Shown here: in pieces, positions 8,383-16,196 of the stretch
Layout: every line of letters begins with the position of its first letter
How positions within the stretch are numbered: position 1 is the stretch's first letter
Source of the DNA: Methanobacterium sp. UBA294
GTDB taxonomy: Archaea; Methanobacteriota; Methanobacteria; Methanobacteriales; Methanobacteriaceae
Reading direction: 5' to 3'
Length of the DNA: 42,420 nt
Assembly: GCA_002494495.1 (NCBI GenBank)
Contig: DACB01000007.1
Location: 365,194 to 407,613, forward strand
Notes under the pieces: generated by a model
What the model was told of the DNA's origin: nothing
Databases searched by the model: none
Seen by the model: the letters and a program-made list of their open reading frames with translations, nothing else
Translations under genes and position numbers: made by a program

Positions 8383-9093
8383 TTACTCATTTTTATATTC
8401 ATCCACTCTCTGTTTAATTCTTCTCAGGGTACCTTTCAGGGTGTGGGCTTCTCTTGCAGATATGAAAGACCTTCCTAATATCCTGCGAAATACTGTAGAA
8501 GCATTCTTGCATTTATGAGGAGGATATCCCAGTTTATCTATGATCTGGTCCATGGTGTAGATTAAACTTTCTTTTTCAATCTTAGAAGCAAGTTCAGAGT
8601 CCTCCACATGGAAGGTGAGTTCCTTCTTAAATAATTCATAGAATATTATGGCTGCCGCATGGGTTATATTCATTATTGGATAGGATTCATGAGTGGGTAT
8701 ACTCACCACCACGTCACATAATTCAATTTCCTTATTGGTCAAGCCATTTCCTTCTCTACCAAAAATAATTGCGAAATTACCGTTGAAATTTATAGACTCC
8801 CTTAGTTGCTCCGGTTTCACAGCGATACGGGGAACGTTATGACTTCCACCAGCAATACCAGTGGTGCCCACCATGAAGTCAATTTTTTCTGTGATGGAAA
8901 AATCATCCAGAGAATCGTACGTTTTTCTCTCCCTTATTATGTCCTTGGCATGCATGGCCTGGAACCAGGTTTCATTTTCAATGGAACAGGGGTTAATCAA
9001 GATTAGGTTGGTTAGCCCGAAGTTTTTCATGGTGCGTGCTAAAAATCCAATGTTACCTGGAGACTCTGGTTGGACAAAAACAACGTAAATCAT
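8383..9093 (-). CDS. TrmJ/SpoU-family RNA 2'-O-methyltransferase
   Basis: This is a 236-residue SPOUT methyltransferase. The N-terminus YVVFVQPESPGNIGFLARTMKNFG is the TrmJ/LasT-type opening. The knot motifs are FGREGNGLTNKEIELCD (motif 2) and IPTHESYPIMNITHAAAI (motif 3), which bind S-adenosylmethionine. By family it methylates the 2'-OH of a tRNA nucleotide, probably Cm/Um32, as archaeal TrmJ does at C32. A GTG at 9105 opens the frame but has no ribosome-binding site, so the ATG at 9093 giving MIYVVFVQ is preferred. The gene lies 19 bp after tfrB and 12 bp before DUF1512. Confidence 0.9.
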   Translation of the reverse strand: MIYVVFVQPESPGNIGFLARTMKNFGLTNLILINPCSIENETWFQAMHAKDIIRERKTYDSLDDFSITEKIDFMVGTTGIAGGSHNVPRIAVKPEQLRESINFNGNFAIIFGREGNGLTNKEIELCDVVVSIPTHESYPIMNITHAAAIIFYELFKKELTFHVEDSELASKIEKESLIYTMDQIIDKLGYPPHKCKNASTVFRRILGRSFISAREAHTLKGTLRRIKQRVDEYKNE

Positions 9094-9112
9094 GATAAAA
9101 CCCACTTATATT

Positions 9113-10627
9113 TCAGTTAACTTTTCCATAGGCCATCTGAAGGAGTTTTAAGATGTTCAGTACTTCAACATCCATTCCTTCCTTTTCCAAAGAATCTCGT
9201 ATATGGTACTCACAGAAGGGGCAGATGGTGATTACTGCATCTGCACCAGTCTCTTTTATCATTTCTGCCTTTCTTTTTCCCATTTTCTCTGCTAATTCTG
9301 GTTTACCTGCACGCACACCGCCACCAGAGCCGCAACAACGGTTGGGTTCTTCCATTTCAACGAATTCCAGTCCCTTGATCTTACCTAAGATTTCCCGGGG
9401 TGATTCCCTGATTCCCTGTCCCCTGGAAAGGTGGCAGGGATCATGGTAGGTGACTCTCATATTTAAGGGTTCCATATCCTCTGTGTTGAGTTTATCTAAC
9501 AGGAATTCACTAATCTCCATTACATTCAGGTTCACACCGTATTGTGGGTAGTCATTTTTAAGGGTTGCTCCACATCCGGCGCACACAGTCAAGATGATGT
9601 CATAATCCTTGAATACCTTTGCATTCTTCCTTACCATTTCCTCTACAATATCTGTCTGCCCTGTCCTGATCATAGGTGAGGCGCAACACACCTGATCTGT
9701 GGGCACTATTACATCTATCCCCTGTTTTTTCAGTAAATCAATGAGGGCAAGCCCCACTTCAGGTAATCGGTAGTCGATCATGCAGCCGGTGAAAAAGGCG
9801 ATCTTAGGTTTATTCTTTACATCTGTTGTTGGTTCACTATGTTCACTCAAATACTTAATTAACCCCGCACCCATCTCACCTTCACCCGGTGCTTCCACAG
9901 ATCGGCCCGTCTCTTTTATGAGTTTTTTAACTGCTTTTTGTGGTGGTAAGGGTCCGATTCCCTCCTGACAGGATATCTCCCTTAGTTTTTCAATGGCGCC
10001 ACCGAATGTGTTTATCTCTTTGGGGCAGACTTCCACACATTTACCGCAGGATGTGCAGCAGTATAATCCTTCATCAAACCCGGTCTGGGCACGGTCAGCA
10101 CAATCCCGGGGGTCCATGGCAAATTTACTTAAATAACGCATGAAGTATGGTCCGGCGAATTCGTCTGTCTCCGATAATACGGGGCAGGATGAAAGGCAGG
10201 ATAAGCATTCGATGCAGCTTCTAAGCTTCCTTGAGTTTTCTAGTTCATCAGGGTTAATCACTGCTGGACAGGTGTAGACGTTGCAGTCGTCGATGTAGAG
10301 GTTTAAATCCTTTACCCGGCTATCTATGGGGATCCGGTCAACTACTAAATCCTTTATCACATCAAAGTCCAATGGTTCGATTAGGTCCCCGTCTTCTATT
10401 TCTGCTTTACAAGCAAGCACAGTTTCGCCATTTACCTTAACTGCACAGGAACCACACTGACCAGCACGGCAGGAACAACGGTAACTGATTTGAGCATCAT
10501 ATTCCTCATTAATACTATTTAAAGCATCTAAAACCTTCATCTTTTCTTTCTTATTGATTTTGTAGGTTTCAAGATGCGGGCTTACATCCTTTCGTGGATC
10601 GTATCGTGATACTTTTACTTCAATCAT
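9113..10627 (-). CDS. tfrB: Thiol:fumarate reductase (CoM/CoB) subunit B
   Basis: This is a 504-residue iron-sulfur and thiol subunit of the methanogen enzyme that reduces fumarate with coenzyme M and coenzyme B, giving succinate and CoM-S-S-CoB. Domains run in order. A 2Fe-2S ferredoxin domain has Cys53, 58, 61 and 73. An alpha-helical ferredoxin domain has CIECLSCLSSCP (138-149) and CTSCGKCVEVCP (191-202). Two HdrB-like CCG domains follow, with TGCMID, QVCCAS and CAGCGATL, then YHDPCHLSRG, NRCCGSGGG and CPFC. This ferredoxin-CCG fusion distinguishes TfrB from ordinary SdhB. No tfrA flavoprotein gene lies in the window, so the subunits are encoded apart. It heads the tfrB-trmJ-DUF1512-dcd group. 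Confidence 0.94.
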   Translation of the reverse strand: MIEVKVSRYDPRKDVSPHLETYKINKKEKMKVLDALNSINEEYDAQISYRCSCRAGQCGSCAVKVNGETVLACKAEIEDGDLIEPLDFDVIKDLVVDRIPIDSRVKDLNLYIDDCNVYTCPAVINPDELENSRKLRSCIECLSCLSSCPVLSETDEFAGPYFMRYLSKFAMDPRDCADRAQTGFDEGLYCCTSCGKCVEVCPKEINTFGGAIEKLREISCQEGIGPLPPQKAVKKLIKETGRSVEAPGEGEMGAGLIKYLSEHSEPTTDVKNKPKIAFFTGCMIDYRLPEVGLALIDLLKKQGIDVIVPTDQVCCASPMIRTGQTDIVEEMVRKNAKVFKDYDIILTVCAGCGATLKNDYPQYGVNLNVMEISEFLLDKLNTEDMEPLNMRVTYHDPCHLSRGQGIRESPREILGKIKGLEFVEMEEPNRCCGSGGGVRAGKPELAEKMGKRKAEMIKETGADAVITICPFCEYHIRDSLEKEGMDVEVLNILKLLQMAYGKVN

Positions 10628-10796
10628 CTTCTATCTTCCTATAAAAACGGTCATTTAAATTATAAGGCACATTAACTGATATTTTTGTGTTAAAATAAAA
10701 TTTAGAAATTAGTAATAATCCATTGTAACATCAAATATTTATTATTATATCAGATATATCTTAAAGATTTACCTTTAAAAATACATATAGATTATC
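10628..10796. promoter_or_regulatory. Divergent promoter region, tfrB and HEATH-motif gene
   Basis: This 169-bp AT-rich spacer lies between divergent genes. TTTAAAAATACATATAG just before 10797 is a candidate TATA element so close to the ATG that the forward transcript would be nearly leaderless. That agrees with the lack of a ribosome-binding site there. Confidence 0.4.
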
Positions 10797-11537
10797 ATGA
10801 CATCATTTGATTTCTCTCCTAAACTGAATGAGTATCTGGAAAAAATCCAGGATGAAACTGGTAGGGAGATTACCTTCCAGGAGAACACCAATCTTGGAAT
10901 AAAGGGCATAGCCGCTGCTTACCAGTACAATCCTCAGAAATTGATCATCATCCTGAATCCAGAATACCCGCGTGCCATGGAAGATATGGAAAGATCCATA
11001 GCTCATGAAGCCACCCATGGATATATACTCTACAAATTAGGTTTCTGTAGATCAAGATACCCTGAGGGAGTACCCAGCGAATACAAGCAGGATGTGCAGA
11101 TCATATTTACTATTGTAGAAGATCTAGTGGTTAACAAGATAATTCAGGACAATGGATTTCCACCATTTGGACAGGAATATATCCCTACATTAAGGGAGGA
11201 GATCAGGGTAGCACGTGAAGGTGAAAAAGCTGGAGAAGCTTTCTATCATCAGTTTACAGATAACCTTCACAGGGAAGCACTTCTAATGATATCCCGGTAT
11301 ATCATAGCCTGGGGCTTTCTAAATTACTATAAACTGGAAGTTGCCGATAGAAATTTGATAAAGGAGTTTACAAGGGTCTTTAAAGATTATTACCCTGATT
11401 ACTACTTGTACGCAGCAAAGGTAGTTGAAGTACTGGAAAAAAATAATATATTTACTAGTGATGGAGAATGCCAAGCCATATATGAAATACTAAAGCTATT
11501 TAAGATGGACGAACATGTTAAATTGGTTAATGCCTGA
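10797..11537 (+). CDS. Uncharacterised HExxH (HEATHG) metallopeptidase-like protein
   Basis: This protein of 246 residues has no signal peptide or TM segment. Residues 70-75 read HEATHG, a gluzincin-like zinc motif with His70, Glu71 and His74. The helix FTIVEDLVVNKII (about 104-116) supplies Glu108 or Asp109 as a possible third ligand, as in HExxH...E peptidases. The remainder is helical and rich in Tyr and Glu. I do not recognise a named family, and peptidase activity is inferred from the motif alone. The ATG at 10797 lacks a ribosome-binding site and may be leaderless. It converges on the YgjP-type gene, leaving 34 bp between them. Confidence 0.75.
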   Translation: MTSFDFSPKLNEYLEKIQDETGREITFQENTNLGIKGIAAAYQYNPQKLIIILNPEYPRAMEDMERSIAHEATHGYILYKLGFCRSRYPEGVPSEYKQDVQIIFTIVEDLVVNKIIQDNGFPPFGQEYIPTLREEIRVAREGEKAGEAFYHQFTDNLHREALLMISRYIIAWGFLNYYKLEVADRNLIKEFTRVFKDYYPDYYLYAAKVVEVLEKNNIFTSDGECQAIYEILKLFKMDEHVKLVNA

Positions 11538-11571
11538 TTTGAACTGGTTGAAAATTGAAATTAACTTTAAA

Positions 11572-12144
11572 TTATATTCCTACATGTTCTTTAACCTTAA
11601 GCCAGTAAATATACAGTTCATCTTCTAATTCTTTATAATCAGGAAATCCCCCTGATATTATATTCCAGAACTGTTTGTTATGACTCATCTCTATTAAGTG
11701 GCTCAGTTCATGGAAAACAATGTATTGTATTAGATTCACTGGGAGAAATTTCAGGTATAGGTTGAAGTTTAAATTCCCGTTACTACTGCAGCTACCCCAA
11801 CGGGATTTCATCCTGCGGAATCGGATCTGGCTAACCTTAACATCCAGTTTCTCAGAGTAACTATCCACCATTTCCTTTATCATATCCTTAAATTCCACAT
11901 CAGTACGTTTTAAATTCAATTTCCTGGTTTTAGATTCCATCTGGGATTGTTTAACCCGAGATATTTTGTTATAAATCCACTTTTTATTTTTACTGATGAG
12001 TTTCTGGGCGCAATCATAGCCATCAGGTAGAATAATATATAGAACATCTGTTTTAATCTCTAAACGGGGATATTTAACCCTACGGTGGCTGACTACATAA
12101 TCTACCATCAAATCTTCTATTTGTAGCTGGTTTTTTGGTTTCAT
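11572..12144 (-). CDS. YgjP/DUF45-type zinc metallopeptidase
   Basis: This protein of 190 residues belongs to the YgjP-like metallopeptidase domain family (DUF45/WLM clan). The diagnostic stretch RRMKSRWGSCSSNGNLNFNL lies at residues 110-129, and HELSHLIEMSH at 145-155 gives zinc ligands His145, His149 and His155 with Glu146 as the base. The N-terminal 80 residues form the usual beta-rich part (VSHRRVKYPRLEIK). In other organisms this domain often accompanies type I restriction systems or acts alone, and none is nearby here. The physiological substrate is unknown. It is divergent from iorA. Confidence 0.9.
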   Translation of the reverse strand: MKPKNQLQIEDLMVDYVVSHRRVKYPRLEIKTDVLYIILPDGYDCAQKLISKNKKWIYNKISRVKQSQMESKTRKLNLKRTDVEFKDMIKEMVDSYSEKLDVKVSQIRFRRMKSRWGSCSSNGNLNFNLYLKFLPVNLIQYIVFHELSHLIEMSHNKQFWNIISGGFPDYKELEDELYIYWLKVKEHVGI

Positions 12145-12226
12145 TTTCTTGGGAATTTATTTTATAAATAAGTACTCTAAATAATAGGAGAGGTAATTTA
12201 GTATAAGATAAAGATATCTAATATGG

Positions 12227-12262
12227 TATTCAAATCTTAGATGCAATATTCAAAATCTAGAT
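12227..12262 (+). repeat. Two direct repeats next to the iorA TATA box
   Basis: TATTCAAATCTTAGAT (12227-12242) and TATTCAAAATCTAGAT (12247-12262) begin 20 bp apart, two helical turns, so a protein could bind both on one face. The second copy runs into the TATA box. This is a candidate operator for iorAB. Confidence 0.55.
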
Positions 12263-12271
12263 ATAAAAATT
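12259..12271 (+). promoter_or_regulatory. TATA box of iorAB
   Basis: AGATATAAAAATT lies about 40 bp before the ATG of iorA, and the ribosome-binding site AGGAG follows at 12294. Spacing fits an archaeal promoter with a short leader. Confidence 0.55.
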
Positions 12272-12304
12272 TTAAGTTTAAAAGCAGTTTTACAGGAGAT
12301 ACAC

Positions 12305-14158
12305 ATGAACATAAAAGACATTTTAACTGCTCCAGAAGATGAAAATTTATTTTTACTGGGTAATGAAGCCGCAGTACGGGGAGCCCTTGAGTCAGGGGTA
12401 ACCGTGGCATCCACCTATCCCGGAACGCCATCATCTGAAATAGGTGACATATTATCTAAATTAGCCAAGGACGCGGGCATCTACTTCGAATTTTCAACAA
12501 ATGAGAAGGTGGCACTGGAGGTAGCAGCAGCAGCTTCGGCATCAGGACTTCGATCATTCACATTCATGAAACATGTAGGGGTTAACGTTGCATCTGACTC
12601 CTTAATGAGCCTGGTTTACTCCGGAGTAAACGGGGGGATGATCATACTATCTGCCGATGATCCCCAGATACATTCATCTCAAAACGAACAGGATAACAGA
12701 TATTACGCCCGCTTGGCTAATATTCCTATGTTAGAACCTTCAAATCCCCAGGAAGTTAAAGATTTAATGAAATTTGGCTATCAGTTATCAGAGGAATACC
12801 AGATCCCGATTCTAATGCGAACCACCACCAGGGTGTCACATATGAGGGGGACAGTGAATGTGGACTCCCTGAAGAAGGGAGAAATTACTGGATTTTTCCA
12901 TAAAGACCCCCAAAGATTTGTCCCGGTACCTGAAGTTGCCCGGGTAAATCACAGGATACTGGTAGAAAAGATTGATAAATTACAAACAGAGGCAAATAAT
13001 ACATCATTAAACCAAATATTTTATGATGGTAGAGAAATAGGTATAATAACGTCTGGGAGTGCATTTAACTATATGATGGATGTGGTAGAAGAAAATGATC
13101 TGCCTGTAAGGGTGCTTAAGATGACCTTTAGTTATCCCTTCCCTGAAGATACTGTTTTAGAATTCATCAAGGACGTAGAAAAGGTGCTGGTGGTTGAAGA
13201 AGTTGACCCTGTGATGGAAAAGGATGTACTGGCTGTACTGGGCAAAAATGGTGTTGATAAAAAAGTTCATGGAAAACTGGATGGGACGTTACCGCTTATC
13301 TATGAATTCAACCCGGAAATTGTACGCCATGGTGTAAATAAAGTTTTAGGAATTGAAACTAGCACGAAATCAAAGGAGAATGAAGTTTTAACCCTACCCA
13401 AAAGACCACCCACATTATGTCCGGGATGCCCTCACCGTGCAATATACTATGCAATTAAAAAGAGTATCAAGGATTTAAACCTGGAAAACGTTATTTTCCC
13501 CACGGATATTGGGTGTTACACCTTGGGAATTGAATCACCATATGAGGCGGGTGACTACCTTTTGTCCATGGGTTCATCCATTGGAACTGGATGTGGGTTT
13601 GCAAAGGCCACCCAGCAGAAAGTAGTGAGCTTCATAGGAGACTCTACATTCTTTCATGCAGGAATACCTCCATTAATTAATGCCGTTCACAATAAAGACA
13701 ACTTCTTGGTGGTGATACTAGATAATCGGACCACAGCCATGACTGGTGGCCAGCCACACCCTGGCCTGCCCTGGGATGGTATGGGTGATCCCGCCCCGGA
13801 GGTATCCATTGAGGAGATTGTTAAAGCAACTGGTGTGGATTTCATAAAAACCATAAATCCATTGAATCTGAAAAATTCAGAGAAAACATTCAAGCAGGCC
13901 ATCCAACATCAGGGAGTATCAGTGTTAATATCAAAATATCCATGCATGCTAATTAGAAATAGGGGTCGGAAGAAAAATTTTGTGGTGGAAGTCACTGATG
14001 AATGTGATAAATGTATGGTATGCCTGCAGGATCTGAGCTGCCCTGCAATTCATCTAACTGAAGATGGATCCACAAGTATAGATGCTCAGCTCTGCCAGAA
14101 CTGTAGTATATGTATACAGGCTTGTCCAGAGAATGCCATTAAGGTGCGGAAAATTTAA
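12305..14158 (+). CDS. iorA: Indolepyruvate:ferredoxin oxidoreductase, alpha subunit
   Basis: This is the large subunit (617 residues) of the thiamine-diphosphate enzyme that interconverts aryl pyruvates and aryl-acetyl-CoA with ferredoxin. The N-terminal pyrimidine-binding part has STYPGTPSSEIGD. The central part has PPTLCPGCPHRAIYYAIKK and the ThDP/Mg motif GDSTFFHAGIPPLINAVHN followed by ILDNRTTAMTGGQPHPG. The C-terminal ferredoxin domain has CDKCMVCLQDLSCP, whose last spacing is unusual (five residues), and CQNCSICIQACP. The start follows a good AGGAG. iorB begins 77 bp downstream. In methanogens the complex probably works toward reductive carboxylation of imported aryl acids to aromatic amino acids, with PaaK supplying the CoA ester. 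Confidence 0.96.
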   Translation: MNIKDILTAPEDENLFLLGNEAAVRGALESGVTVASTYPGTPSSEIGDILSKLAKDAGIYFEFSTNEKVALEVAAAASASGLRSFTFMKHVGVNVASDSLMSLVYSGVNGGMIILSADDPQIHSSQNEQDNRYYARLANIPMLEPSNPQEVKDLMKFGYQLSEEYQIPILMRTTTRVSHMRGTVNVDSLKKGEITGFFHKDPQRFVPVPEVARVNHRILVEKIDKLQTEANNTSLNQIFYDGREIGIITSGSAFNYMMDVVEENDLPVRVLKMTFSYPFPEDTVLEFIKDVEKVLVVEEVDPVMEKDVLAVLGKNGVDKKVHGKLDGTLPLIYEFNPEIVRHGVNKVLGIETSTKSKENEVLTLPKRPPTLCPGCPHRAIYYAIKKSIKDLNLENVIFPTDIGCYTLGIESPYEAGDYLLSMGSSIGTGCGFAKATQQKVVSFIGDSTFFHAGIPPLINAVHNKDNFLVVILDNRTTAMTGGQPHPGLPWDGMGDPAPEVSIEEIVKATGVDFIKTINPLNLKNSEKTFKQAIQHQGVSVLISKYPCMLIRNRGRKKNFVVEVTDECDKCMVCLQDLSCPAIHLTEDGSTSIDAQLCQNCSICIQACPENAIKVRKI

Positions 14159-14235
14159 TAGAAAATTTAAAAAATCAGGAATTCTCAATTTATTATTTAT
14201 AAAGATAGTTGCTAACATTCTTTTAGGAGAAAACA

Positions 14236-14829
14236 ATGAAAACATACAACATTTACATCTGCGGTGTAGGTGGCCAAGGAATAATAAAAACCTCCATTGT
14301 AATGGGTGAAGCAGCCATGAAAATAGGTAAATCAGTGGTGATGAGCGAGATACATGGAATGGCCCAGAGAGGAGGGGTGGTATCCACTGAGTTAAGAATT
14401 GGCCAATCTCACAGTCCCCTAATTGGAGATGGTGAGGCAGATCTAATACTGGCATTCGAACCACTGGAGGCACTGAGATCCATAGAAAAAATCAGTGAAG
14501 ATGGTTGCGTAGTAACAAACACAGCACCCATCATGCCATTCAACATAAACGACAGTGATAATAAATACCCCAAAATGGACACAATATTAAAGGAGCTTGA
14601 ATCGAGATCAGGTAATATGTATGCACTGAATGCACTGGAAATTGCTAAAAAAGCGGGGCATATACTATCCCTAAACATGGTTATGCTGGGGGGCGCTGCA
14701 GCTGTACCAAACTTCCCAATAGATAGAACCGAATTAAAGGAATCCATGAAGGATAATTTACCAGATAAATCTTTGGAAATTAATAATAATGCATTCGATT
14801 ATGGATTCAATATTGTAAATTCTAAGTGA
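14236..14829 (+). CDS. iorB: Indolepyruvate:ferredoxin oxidoreductase, beta subunit
   Basis: This small partner of IorA has 197 residues and the pyruvate-ferredoxin oxidoreductase gamma-type fold. It opens YNIYICGVGGQGIIKTSIVMGEAA, the usual GVGGQG signature, and then has SEIHGMAQRGGVVSTELRIG, which contacts the cofactor at the subunit interface. The length fits the family. The ribosome-binding site TTAGGAGAA lies 5 bp before the ATG. It forms the active heterodimer with the upstream product and is almost certainly on the same transcript. Confidence 0.95.
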   Translation: MKTYNIYICGVGGQGIIKTSIVMGEAAMKIGKSVVMSEIHGMAQRGGVVSTELRIGQSHSPLIGDGEADLILAFEPLEALRSIEKISEDGCVVTNTAPIMPFNINDSDNKYPKMDTILKELESRSGNMYALNALEIAKKAGHILSLNMVMLGGAAAVPNFPIDRTELKESMKDNLPDKSLEINNNAFDYGFNIVNSK

Positions 14830-14904
14830 TCCTAACTATATTATAAAAATAAAATACATGTGGATTTTGATTTTTAACTAAAATTCATTAATGGTGAAAG
14901 GTAG

Positions 14905-15186
14905 ATGAAGAAACTACTATGGTGGCTTATCGCAGGATCATCAGGTGGCCCTAATAGGGCGAGAATTATTCTGATGTTAAATGAGAGACCTTATAATGCC
15001 CACCAACTGGCTGAGGATCTTGATCTAAATTATAAAACTGTCCGGCACCATTTGAAGGTTTTAGAGGAAAATAATGTGGTAACATCCAGTGGAAAACAGA
15101 AGTATGGGGAGTTATATTTCCTCTCTGATAAGATGAGTGATAATTTTCATGTATTTGACGAAATTTGGAAAAATTTAAGGAAATAG
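14905..15186 (+). CDS. ArsR-like winged-helix transcription regulator
   Basis: A small DNA-binding protein of 93 residues. A winged helix-turn-helix spans about residues 17-75: RARIILMLNERPYNAHQLAEDLDL, then the recognition helix NYKTVRHHLKVLEENNVV, then the wing SSGKQKYGELYFLS. It lacks the cysteine metal-site motif of metal-sensing ArsR proteins. The Trp-rich N-terminus KKLLWWLIAGSSGG is hydrophobic and may contact a membrane or partner. A small membrane protein follows 30 bp downstream, so the two probably form a sensor-regulator pair. The target is unknown and may be local. Confidence 0.85.
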   Translation: MKKLLWWLIAGSSGGPNRARIILMLNERPYNAHQLAEDLDLNYKTVRHHLKVLEENNVVTSSGKQKYGELYFLSDKMSDNFHVFDEIWKNLRK

Positions 15187-15216
15187 AACATTTTCATTTA
15201 GTAAGAGGTTAATAAA

Positions 15217-15540
15217 ATGGTAATGATAGAAAATGTATGGTTAACTTACCTGGCAATGTCAATAGGGGTTATTAACGTTTGTTTAATGATGGGATTACTT
15301 AATTCCTATTTGAAAACCTATAAAGAAATAAAATCTGGTTTTACAATAGGTCTTTTATATTTCACATCCCTTATACTCATCCAAAATATTTTCATCACCT
15401 TATACTTAGCTATTCAACTAATTATACCCCCACCAGATATGTTTATATCCGAACTTCACGAACCAGTCAAACCACTACTTATCATCAACATGATCCAGCT
15501 AATTGCCCTAATAATACTCTACAGTCTTACCAGAAAATAG
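15217..15540 (+). CDS. Small three-span membrane protein, partner of the HTH gene
   Basis: This protein of 107 residues has three predicted TM helices at about residues 9-28, 41-67 and 85-104. A Pro-rich loop (IIPPPDMFISELHEP) lies between helices 2 and 3, and a basic patch KTYKEIKSG lies between helices 1 and 2. No family is recognised. AGAGGTTA before the ATG is a good ribosome-binding site. The last 10 codons and stop lie inside a 40-bp tandem duplication that continues past the gene. Pairing with a winged-helix regulator suggests a membrane-bound modulator, which is inference. Confidence 0.78.
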   Translation: MVMIENVWLTYLAMSIGVINVCLMMGLLNSYLKTYKEIKSGFTIGLLYFTSLILIQNIFITLYLAIQLIIPPPDMFISELHEPVKPLLIINMIQLIALIILYSLTRK

Positions 15541-15590
15541 CGTATTAACTTGTATACTCTGCAGTCTTACCAGAAAATAGCGTATTAACT
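15511..15590 (+). repeat. 40-bp tandem duplication across the stop codon
   Basis: Positions 15511-15550 and 15551-15590 match at 36 of 40 bases, with the core CAGTCTTACCAGAAAATAGC identical. The second copy repeats the coding end (SLTRK-stop) and following bases outside the gene, which points to a recent local duplication. Confidence 0.9.
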
Positions 15591-15699
15591 GTTGCAGACT
15601 TACTAAAATATAAAAAAATAGCAGGTTAATTTAAAAAAATCAAAAATATGGTAAAAAATTAGATTTGAGGATTTTACTAGTGGGCAGTTTTAATTGGAT

Positions 15700-16146
15700 T
15701 TACCAGTTATATACTTCTTCAGGTGGAATTAATACTGCCCCACTATTTTCCAGGGCCTGGATACCCCCATCTACATCTTCAGGGTGCAGTAGAACAATAG
15801 CCCTTTGTTCTTTTTCATCAACAAATGCATAAAGATAGTCCAGATTAATATTCGTTTCATCCAGAATTTTTAAAATAGCATTTAATCCGCCTGGTTTATC
15901 TGACATCTCCACTGCGATAACGTCCCCAATTTTGACCAGGAAATTATTTTCTTCCAGTATCTTGGATGCTTTATCAGGTTCCGGAACTATTAATCTTAAT
16001 ATGCCAAAATCTGAGACATCAGCTATGGACATAGCCCGTATGTTGATATCGTTGTCGGCCAGGACATCCAAGGCTTTCCTCATCCGGCCTTTCTTATTTT
16101 CCAGAAATATTGAGAGTTGTTTTATTTTCAATTTATGATCCCCCAT
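15700..16146 (-). CDS. Double ACT-domain protein, aryl-acid/amino-acid sensor
   Basis: A 148-residue cytosolic protein made of two ACT domains. The first covers about residues 6-68 (KQLSIFLENKKGRMRKALDVLADNDINI). The second covers about 72-140 (VIAVEMSDKPGGLNAILKILDETNINL), with the DKPGGL ligand-loop signature. ACT domains bind amino acids and regulate metabolism. It precedes paaK-type genes in many methanogens, and here paaK is immediately upstream, 50 bp away on the same strand. A role in sensing aromatic amino acids for the IOR/PaaK pathway is likely but not shown. Confidence 0.9.
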   Translation of the reverse strand: MGDHKLKIKQLSIFLENKKGRMRKALDVLADNDINIRAMSIADVSDFGILRLIVPEPDKASKILEENNFLVKIGDVIAVEMSDKPGGLNAILKILDETNINLDYLYAFVDEKEQRAIVLLHPEDVDGGIQALENSGAVLIPPEEVYNW

Positions 16147-16196
16147 AAATTTTCCTTTTAATTCTTCATCAAATGATTAATTTCTTTATATATTCC

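Noticed and set aside
11572..12144. Linking the YgjP-type gene to a restriction-modification system
   Set aside because: No methyltransferase, specificity or helicase subunit occurs on either side.
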